From: Corynebacterium qintianiae
GTDB lineage: Bacteria > Actinomycetota > Actinomycetes > Mycobacteriales > Mycobacteriaceae
NCBI RefSeq assembly: GCF_011038645.2
Contig: NZ_CP064955.1
Coordinates: 62,001-126,000, forward strand
Length of the DNA: 64,000 bases
Direction: 5' to 3'
In this document: positions 58,231 through 64,000 of the stretch, one piece after another
Layout of the letters: each line of letters opens with the position of its first letter
Position numbering within the stretch: position 1 is the stretch's first letter
Position numbers and translations under genes: made by a program
The notes under the pieces: generated by a model
Databases searched by the model: none
Seen by the model: only the letters and a program-made list of their open reading frames with translations
Told to the model about the DNA's origin: nothing

Positions 58231-60255
58231 GTGGCTTTGTACCGGAAATACCGCCCCGCGTCGTTCGGCGAAGTGATCGGCCAAGAGCAGGTCACCAGGC
58301 CGCTGTCCACCGCGCTGGACAACGGCCGCATCAACCATGCGTACCTGTTTTCCGGGCCGAGGGGCTGCGGCAAGACGTCGTCGGCACGTATCTTGGCGCG
58401 CTCGCTCAACTGCGTCGAAGGCCCGACGTCGACGCCGTGCGGGAAGTGCGCGTCGTGTATCTCGCTCGCGCCGGGCGGGCCGGGCAACCTGGACGTGATG
58501 GAGCTCGACGCCGCGTCGAACGGCAGCGTCGACGATATGCGTGAGCTGCGCGAGCGGGCGCTGTTCGCCCCGGCAGAGTTCCGCTACCGCGTCTTCATCA
58601 TCGACGAGGCCCACATGATATCGACGCAGGGCAACAACGCACTGCTGAAGGTGGTCGAGGAGCCGCCGGAGCACCTCATCTTCGTTTTCGCCACCACCGA
58701 GCCGGAGAAGATGCTGGGCACGATCCGCTCGCGCACCCACAACTACCCGTTCCGCCTGCTCACTCCGCAGGCCATGCGGGAGCTGCTGGAGAACGTGGTG
58801 CGCGAGGAGGGCGTGCGCGTCGAGGACGCGGTGTACCCGCTGGTCATCCAGGCCGGCGGCGGTTCGCCCCGCGACACGCTCTCCATCCTGGATCAGCTCC
58901 TCGCCGGTTCCGGCCCGGACGGGCTGACGTACGACCTGGCTATCCCGCTGCTCGGGGTGACTGAGCTTTCGCTTATCGACGCCACAGTCGACGCCCTGGC
59001 CACCCGCGACGCGAGCGCAATGTTCGCGACAATCGACGACGTCATTGAGGCCGGCCACGAGCCGCGCCGCTTCGCTTCCGACTTGCTCGATCGCCTGCGC
59101 GACCTGATGATCATCCGCACCGTGCCCGACGCCTTTGGCCAGGGCCTAGTCAACGCGCCGACGGAGCGGGAGGCGGTGCTGCGCGGGCAGGCGGAGCGCT
59201 TCTCCGGAAACGAGCTGGCTACCCTCGCCTCCGAGGTCAACGAGCGGATGGTGTCGCTGCGCGGGGCCACAAGCCCGCGCCTGTTGCTCGAGGTGATGAT
59301 GGCGCACCTCATCACCACGCCCGAGGTATCCGCGCCCTCGCAGATTCCGGGGCCCGACCTTCCGTCGCAGCCTGCGCGGCTCGCGCCGGAATCGCCGGCA
59401 CCAGTCACAAAGGGTGCTTCCGGAGCCAGCGCCGCAGCCGCGGCGGCTGCTGCAGCAGGGGAGAGGAGGGCGCCCCGCTCTTCCTCGACGCCCGGGCCGC
59501 AGCGTGCCCCTGAGCCTGCCAAGCAGCCCGAGCAGCAACAGTCAGCGCAGCAGCCAGCACAGTCGGACGCGGAGGACGTGTTCGAGAAGGTGCGTGCGGA
59601 TTGGACGCGGATGCGTCAAGCCGTCGGTGAGCGCAACAAGGTCGCTGAGATTATGCTTACTGAGGCCACGCCACTGGGGATGGATGGCACCACGCTCGTC
59701 GTCGGCCACAATACGGGAGCACTCGCGGAGCGCATCAACGCGGAGAAGAACAACGCCGATATCGCCGCGGTGTTCTCAGAGCACCTTGGGCGCACAGTGA
59801 AGGTGCGCTGTGTCGTGGGCACGGATCCTACCGCGGCGGGCTTGTCGGCTCCGGCGCCCGCAAGGGTGTGGAACCCCAATGTGCTGTCCACGGAGCGCGA
59901 GCCGGAGCCGGAAGATCCTGCGCCGGCCCGAACCGCCGCCAAGGAGGACTGGCGCCAAGCTGCAGCGGCGGCTAGCAAACGCGCCGCTACGCGCGCCCGT
60001 AAGGAACGCGAGGAGATCCCGCTGCCGCCGGAACCGGACGAGCCCGACGACCCGGAGCCCGATCCCGAACAGGCCCCGCCGCAACCGCAGCAGCCCCCGC
60101 AGGCTCAGTCATCTGCGCAAGCGCCGTACACGCGCGAGGACGAGGAGCGCGATATGGCAGACCAGGCGCGGGAGCAAGGGACCAAGGACCGTCGAGACGC
60201 GACGGCGGTGGCTATGGAGCTGCTCGCCTCCGAGCTTGGGGCGCGGCCGCTCTAG
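58231..60255 (+). CDS. dnaX: DNA polymerase III subunits gamma/tau
   Basis: Clamp-loader ATPase of 674 residues. Walker A GPRGCGKTS is at 42-50, the zinc knuckle CVEGPTSTPCGKCASC follows near 65, and the DEAH-type Walker B IIDEAHM is near 118. Two low-complexity Pro/Ala/Glu linkers (about 380-470 and 555-655) flank the tau-type domain. GTG at 58231 lies 7 nt after TAAGCT (58218-58223), a leaderless arrangement. It opens the dnaX-ybaB-recR group. Confidence 0.93.
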   Translation: MALYRKYRPASFGEVIGQEQVTRPLSTALDNGRINHAYLFSGPRGCGKTSSARILARSLNCVEGPTSTPCGKCASCISLAPGGPGNLDVMELDAASNGSVDDMRELRERALFAPAEFRYRVFIIDEAHMISTQGNNALLKVVEEPPEHLIFVFATTEPEKMLGTIRSRTHNYPFRLLTPQAMRELLENVVREEGVRVEDAVYPLVIQAGGGSPRDTLSILDQLLAGSGPDGLTYDLAIPLLGVTELSLIDATVDALATRDASAMFATIDDVIEAGHEPRRFASDLLDRLRDLMIIRTVPDAFGQGLVNAPTEREAVLRGQAERFSGNELATLASEVNERMVSLRGATSPRLLLEVMMAHLITTPEVSAPSQIPGPDLPSQPARLAPESPAPVTKGASGASAAAAAAAAAGERRAPRSSSTPGPQRAPEPAKQPEQQQSAQQPAQSDAEDVFEKVRADWTRMRQAVGERNKVAEIMLTEATPLGMDGTTLVVGHNTGALAERINAEKNNADIAAVFSEHLGRTVKVRCVVGTDPTAAGLSAPAPARVWNPNVLSTEREPEPEDPAPARTAAKEDWRQAAAAASKRAATRARKEREEIPLPPEPDEPDDPEPDPEQAPPQPQQPPQAQSSAQAPYTREDEERDMADQAREQGTKDRRDATAVAMELLASELGARPL

Positions 60256-60322
60256 CGCAAGTACACTGGCGGTCAAAAATCACCGTGAAGCGAACCAACT
60301 TTCAGAAAGGGTGTAACCCACC

Positions 60323-60685
60323 ATGACCCAGCCGAACATGCCGAACGACATGCAGGAACTCATCCGCCAGGCCGCCGAAGTCCAGGCGCAGCTGCAGAAG
60401 GCTCAGGAAGAGCTGCTCAACACCACCGTGGAGGGAACCTCCGGCGGCGGTCTCGTCTCCGTCACCATGACCGGTGGTGCTGAGATCCGCGACCTGATCA
60501 TCAAGCCGGAGGCCGTGGACCCGGAGGACGTCGAAACGCTGCAGGACCTCATCCTCGCCGCCTACCGCGACGCCCACAACAAGGCCGGCCAGCTCGCCCA
60601 AGAAAAGATCGGCCCGCTGGCGAACCCGGGCGCGGGTGCGTCACAGCAGGCCCCCGGCGAGATTCCCTTCGGCGGCATTATCTAA
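60323..60685 (+). CDS. ybaB: YbaB/EbfC family nucleoid-associated protein
   Basis: DNA-binding protein of 120 residues: amphipathic N-terminal helix (MQELIRQAAEVQAQLQKAQEEL), central beta region with GTSGGGLVSVTMTGG and a C-terminal helix, then a flexible Gly/Ala tail. It forms dimers that bind DNA and may aid RecR-linked recombination. An own promoter (TACACT, 60264-60269) and AGAAAGGG site are present. Confidence 0.93.
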   Translation: MTQPNMPNDMQELIRQAAEVQAQLQKAQEELLNTTVEGTSGGGLVSVTMTGGAEIRDLIIKPEAVDPEDVETLQDLILAAYRDAHNKAGQLAQEKIGPLANPGAGASQQAPGEIPFGGII

Positions 60686-60711
60686 GCTGTTAACTGTTTC
60701 ACCGGATTCGG

Positions 60712-60739
60712 GCGCTCGGCACGCTGCCGGGCGCTTTTT
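60712..60739 (+). terminator. Hairpin terminator between ybaB and recR
   Basis: GCGCTCGGCA pairs with TGCCGGGCGC (one T-G pair, 3-nt loop) followed by TTTTT. It may lower read-through into recR. Confidence 0.75.
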
Positions 60740-60774
60740 CCGGCCTTCGTTTGGAGTTCGAGGAAGGTGCGCCG

Positions 60775-61401
60775 ATGTTTGAAGGACCGCTGCAGGACCT
60801 TATCGACGAACTGTCCCGCCTGCCCGGCGTCGGGCCGAAAAGCGCCCAGAGGATTGCCTTTTACCTGTTGAAACAGGACCCGGATGACGTGGACAGGCTG
60901 GTCAGCGCGTTAAATGCCGTGCGCGACGGGGTGACATTCTGTCGCATCTGCTCCAACGTCTCCCGGGAGGAGGTCTGCCGCATCTGCGCCGACTCCGGCC
61001 GCGATGCGGGCCTCGTCTGCGTCGTGGAGGACGCCAAGGACATCCAGGTCATCGAGCGCACCGGCGAGTTCCGCGGCCGCTACCACGTCCTCGGCGGTGC
61101 ACTGGATCCGTTGGCCAACGTGGGCCCCAAGGACCTGTCCATCGCGCCCCTGCTGCAGCGGATCGGTGCGGTATTGCCCGATATCGATGGCGCAGAGGCA
61201 CCCAACATCTACGAGGTCATCATCGCCACTGACCCAGACACCGAAGGCGAGGCGACGGCGTCCTACCTGGCGCGCCTGCTCAAGGACTTCCCGGACCTGG
61301 TGGTGTCCCGGCTGGCCTCGGGCATGCCACTCGGCGGCGACCTGGAGTTCGTCGACGAACTGACGCTGTCGCGCGCGCTAACGGGTCGGCTCACACTGTA
61401 A
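60775..61401 (+). CDS. recR: Recombination protein RecR
   Basis: Protein of 208 residues acting with RecF/RecO to load RecA at gaps. Helix-hairpin-helix [14 protein letters not shown] is at 12-25, a four-cysteine zinc finger [16 protein letters not shown] at about 57-72, and a Toprim domain with the [12 protein letters not shown] motif near 152. ATG at 60775 has AGGAAGG 7 nt upstream; earlier in-frame codons add unrelated residues. Confidence 0.95.
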   Translation: MFEGPLQDLIDELSRLPGVGPKSAQRIAFYLLKQDPDDVDRLVSALNAVRDGVTFCRICSNVSREEVCRICADSGRDAGLVCVVEDAKDIQVIERTGEFRGRYHVLGGALDPLANVGPKDLSIAPLLQRIGAVLPDIDGAEAPNIYEVIIATDPDTEGEATASYLARLLKDFPDLVVSRLASGMPLGGDLEFVDELTLSRALTGRLTL

Positions 61402-61424
61402 GAGCGGCGCTAGCGCAGCCGCTC
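61402..61424. terminator. Weak hairpin between convergent recR and gatD
   Basis: GAGCGGC (61402-61408) pairs with GCCGCTC (61418-61424). There is no T-run; it could be a weak shared terminator. Confidence 0.3.
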
Positions 61425-62126
61425 CAGTCGCAACCGGTCGATCTCGGCGAGCTCGAGCGGCTCCAGGTCTGTCAGGGCCACGTCGAGGGCGTGTGCCAGG
61501 AACAGGTCCGCGAGCTGCGGGTTGCGCGCCAGTGCGGGGCCGTGCATATAGGTGGCGATAACGCTGCCCTGCACCACGCCCTCCACGGACGCGTCCACAT
61601 TTCCGACGCCCCGCTTCACGGTGCCCAGCGCCGACGCCTCGGGGCCGAGGACCGTTCCGCCCATATGGTTCTCGAATCCGGTCAGGGTCTCTGTCAACCC
61701 GGCGGTGATGCCCGCGCGGGTCGGTGCGGAGGACACCTCGCCGATGGCTCGCTTCTCCATGGCGGTGGTGGTGACGTCGATAAGCCCGAGCCCGTCGACG
61801 ACGGTGCCGTGGGCGTTGAACGTGCGGCCGAGCACCTGCATGCCCGCGCAGACGGCGAAGATGGGGCGGCCGTCGGCGGCTGCGGACTGCAATCCGGGCG
61901 AGGCGGCGAGGCGCGCGGCTGCGATGACCTGTGCGGAGTCCTCCCCGCCGCCGATGGTGTAGACGTCGCAGTCGTCGGGCACGGGGTCGTCGAGAAGCAC
62001 GCGCTCGACCTCGGCGTTCATCCCGCGCATACGCGCGCGCTGGCGCAGCACGAGGGCGTTGCCGTCGTCCCCGTAGGTGCCCAACACGTCCGGCAGGATG
62101 AGTCCGATGCGAAGTTGCTTAGCCAC
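61410..62126 (-). CDS. gatD: Lipid II isoglutaminyl synthase, glutaminase subunit GatD
   Basis: Class I glutamine amidotransferase-like protein of 238 residues that supplies ammonia to MurT for amidating D-Glu in peptidoglycan stem peptides. The nucleophile is C93 in FAVCAGMQVLG and the catalytic histidine is H195 in ATYMHGPAL; YTIGGGED is near 56. GTG start overlaps the murT stop by 8 nt, consistent with an obligatory GatD-MurT complex. Confidence 0.92.
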   Translation of the reverse strand: MAKQLRIGLILPDVLGTYGDDGNALVLRQRARMRGMNAEVERVLLDDPVPDDCDVYTIGGGEDSAQVIAAARLAASPGLQSAAADGRPIFAVCAGMQVLGRTFNAHGTVVDGLGLIDVTTTAMEKRAIGEVSSAPTRAGITAGLTETLTGFENHMGGTVLGPEASALGTVKRGVGNVDASVEGVVQGSVIATYMHGPALARNPQLADLFLAHALDVALTDLEPLELAEIDRLRLERLR

Positions 62127-63390
62127 GGTAGTCCTCCTGCTTGGTCAAATCCTTCTTCAGGTCGCGGAAGGCGGTGTAGTTCGCCAACACTTCGACGCGT
62201 CCTGGCGGGCAGGCGCGAATCGCGTCAACCGGATCGTGGATCAGGGAGTGCTCGATGTCCGCGTAGAGCAGGCGCACCGCCAAGTCAGTTCCGCGCTCGC
62301 CGGCTGCGACGACCTTGAGGCCCTCGAAGTCCTCGAATTTCACGTCCCACAGCCACGACAAGTCCTCGCCGTCCGCGACCTGGCCGTTGGTGGCAATCAC
62401 CAGGCCGTCCGCGCTGCGGTCGACCATGCTCAGCGCCTCCTGCCAGCCGGCCGGGTTCTTGGCCAGAAGCAGGTGCACCTCGCGCTCTCCCAGGCGGACG
62501 GTGGAGTAGCGGCCCGCGACGTTGTCCACACCCTCGGTGGCGCGGACCGCCTGATCGAAGGGCACATCGAACGCCTCGACAGCGGCCGCAATGGCCTGGG
62601 CGGCGTTACCGAGGTTGGCGCGGCCCGGCAACTTCAGGTTCAGCTCGGCGCTCCCATGCGGGGAATGCAGCGTAGTGCCTTCGAGCCAGTAAGAAGGGGT
62701 GGGGCGGCGGAACTCGCGGCCGTCGGCGAGCTTCTCCACGCCGTACCAGTCGCCCTCGGTCTGCACGACGTGGCCGCCGGAACGCGGGTTGGTCACGGAG
62801 TCACCCAGCCAGCCAGCTCCCGCCGCGACCCAGACGACGTTGGGGTGGTCGAAAGCGACCGACGTCATCAGCACGTCGTCGCAGTTGGCAATCACCTTCA
62901 TCTCCGGGTGTGCCTCCACCGCCGAGCGCAGGGCGCGCTCGATCTTGTTGATCTCCCCGACGCGGTCCAGCTGGTCGCGCGACAGGTTGAGCAGAACGAG
63001 GGCCTGCGGGGACAAGCGCTGTGCCACCGACGGCACGTGCAGCTCGTCGACCTCCAGGACGACGTGGGAGGCCTTCCGGCCAGCCATCAGCGCGGAGATG
63101 ATTCCCGCGTCCATGTTGTCACCGCCGTCATTGGTGGCAACCGTGTGCTTCGCCGACATCGCTCCGGCGAGCATCCGGGTCGTCGTGGACTTTCCGTTGG
63201 TTCCCGTGACCAGCACGGTGGGACGGCCGCCGCCAAGCGACTGCATGATCGAGGGGTCAATGGCGTTGGCCACAAGACCGCCGATCATTCCGCCAGCGCC
63301 GCGGCCGGTTGCGCGGGATGCGGAGGTGGCTAGCATCGCCGCGGTCACCGCCGCCCGCGAGCGCAACCGGGAGAGAGGACCTTTTTTCAT
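62119..63390 (-). CDS. murT: Lipid II isoglutaminyl synthase MurT, zinc ribbon lost
   Basis: Mur-ligase family ATPase of 423 residues that activates D-isoglutamate of lipid II. The P-loop VTGTNGKSTT is at 61-70 and LNLSRDQLDRVGE near 135 is conserved. The inserted CxxC...CxxC zinc ribbon of known MurT proteins is recognisable by context but all four positions differ: N201, S204, G217 and K220. The start ATG is 7 nt after TAGGGT (63398-63403). A longer frame upstream runs into the dnaQ gene and is rejected. Confidence 0.9.
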   Translation of the reverse strand: MKKGPLSRLRSRAAVTAAMLATSASRATGRGAGGMIGGLVANAIDPSIMQSLGGGRPTVLVTGTNGKSTTTRMLAGAMSAKHTVATNDGGDNMDAGIISALMAGRKASHVVLEVDELHVPSVAQRLSPQALVLLNLSRDQLDRVGEINKIERALRSAVEAHPEMKVIANCDDVLMTSVAFDHPNVVWVAAGAGWLGDSVTNPRSGGHVVQTEGDWYGVEKLADGREFRRPTPSYWLEGTTLHSPHGSAELNLKLPGRANLGNAAQAIAAAVEAFDVPFDQAVRATEGVDNVAGRYSTVRLGEREVHLLLAKNPAGWQEALSMVDRSADGLVIATNGQVADGEDLSWLWDVKFEDFEGLKVVAAGERGTDLAVRLLYADIEHSLIHDPVDAIRACPPGRVEVLANYTAFRDLKKDLTKQEDYRG

Positions 63391-63416
63391 GCGCTCCACC
63401 CTACGCCTAACGCGCT

Positions 63417-64000
63417 TTAACCCAGTCGTGCCACAGCGGAGTGGAACTCCTCCGCCGACAGTACCGGGATTCCCTTCCGGTCGGCGTGCATCGCCTTGCC
63501 GCGCAGCTCCACTCCACGGGCCTTGGCATCCGAAACCACGAGCGACGTTTGGCGCGTGAGCTTCTCGGCGTAGTTCAGGCCGTTGTCCACGGCGCCGGCG
63601 ATGATTACGTCCGGGTCGGCGGCGATGTCGTCCGAGACGACGATTTCCATCCCCTCCTTCAACCCGCCGCCCACTGTGTAGGGGCCCGGGTTCTCCACCT
63701 CGAGGGTGTTGTTCTCCGCATCCACCCGTACGGCAGTGCGCTGCAGACCGAACCGATCCGGCACAAGGTCCTCGGTGGCCATCGTGGCCATCGCGCCGTT
63801 GCCGCACAGCGCGAAGTACAGCTCTTTCACCAACAGAGTCTCCGCCCGGGAGGTCTCCTCCTCGGGGCGGCTGGCACGCTCGACGGATGCAACCGGGTCC
63901 GCTGCCTCCAGACCGATCAGGCGCGCGACAGCACCGGGGCGGATGTCGAGAGGGATCACACCCTGCAACCGGGCGCTGGCGAGGGTGTCCACGATCGTCT
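63417..64000 (-). CDS. DnaQ-like exonuclease with C-terminal BRCT domain (5' end outside window)
   Basis: Partial gene; the first codons lie beyond position 64000. The visible 194 residues begin in TIVDTLASARLQG, which looks like the end of a DEDD exonuclease core, and finish with a BRCT-type segment (RQTSLVVSDAKARG...GIPVLSAEEFHSAVAR). In Corynebacterium a DnaQ-type protein normally follows murT, supporting a DNA polymerase III epsilon-like assignment, but the catalytic motifs are not in view. Confidence 0.65.
   Translation of the reverse strand, partial: TIVDTLASARLQGVIPLDIRPGAVARLIGLEAADPVASVERASRPEEETSRAETLLVKELYFALCGNGAMATMATEDLVPDRFGLQRTAVRVDAENNTLEVENPGPYTVGGGLKEGMEIVVSDDIAADPDVIIAGAVDNGLNYAEKLTRQTSLVVSDAKARGVELRGKAMHADRKGIPVLSAEEFHSAVARLG

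Noticed and set aside
58231..60255. Programmed frameshift in dnaX to make gamma
   Set aside because: No A-AAA-AAG-type slippery run with a following hairpin was found after the ATPase domain.

Overview
The window is high-GC DNA from a mycolic-acid actinobacterium, most likely a Corynebacterium. The evidence is an arabinogalactan cluster with a single Emb (wzm, wzt, glfT1, a GtrA protein, dprE1, dprE2, aftA, emb), a Corynebacterium-like aspT-orf-dnaX-ybaB-recR-gatD-murT block, and many genes in which a TAnnnT -10 box lies 6-9 nt before the start codon, as in leaderless actinobacterial transcripts.

Layout. 0.2-10.7 kb: DUF885 hydrolase, AbrB and TSUP membrane proteins, TetR regulator, APC permease, HrpB helicase, ThpR, a DUF222/HNH protein, and an acetyltransferase coupled to a tiny membrane protein. 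10.8-16.6 kb: AlkB, SDR, S4, VOC, a secreted PBP-like protein and M13 peptidase PepO. 16.6-30.5 kb: cutinase and the arabinogalactan cluster, nearly all on the minus strand. 30.5-41 kb: PLP enzymes, quinone reductase, K+ (KtrB/KtrA) and Mg2+ (MgtE) transport, TyrA, TadA and CsbD, with tRNA-Ser(UGA), tRNA-Ser(GCU), tRNA-Arg(ACG) and tRNA-Ser(CGA) between them. 41-47 kb: an MMPL transporter, then a queuosine-salvage group (tgt, yhhQ, gluQRS) and a secreted lipase.

47,257-55,514 is an 8.26-kb integrated element of clearly lower GC, bounded by 21-bp direct repeats matching the 3' end of tRNA-Ser(GGA). It carries a tyrosine integrase, a small HTH excisionase-like protein, two orphan proteins, an FtsK/Tra-type ATPase, a single-chain restriction-modification enzyme and, most strikingly, a CRESS-type (circovirus-like) HUH endonuclease/SF3 helicase Rep. 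Directly upstream of rep is a perfect 13-bp stem whose top carries the nonanucleotide AAGTATTAC, followed by a tandem heptamer. This is the layout of a circovirus rolling-circle origin. Integration replaced the encoded CCA tail and the native terminator of the tRNA gene.

55.5-64 kb: tRNA-Ser(GGA), the SRP RNA gene, aspT, dnaX, ybaB, recR, the lipid II amidation pair gatD/murT and the end of a dnaQ-like gene.

Other oddities are a 13-mer (GGCGTCGATAAGC) greatly over-represented in host DNA but absent from the element, Tgt and MurT proteins that have lost their zinc cysteines, and a KtrB that seems to lack one of its four pore modules. No database or alignment could be run. Family calls come from reading motifs.
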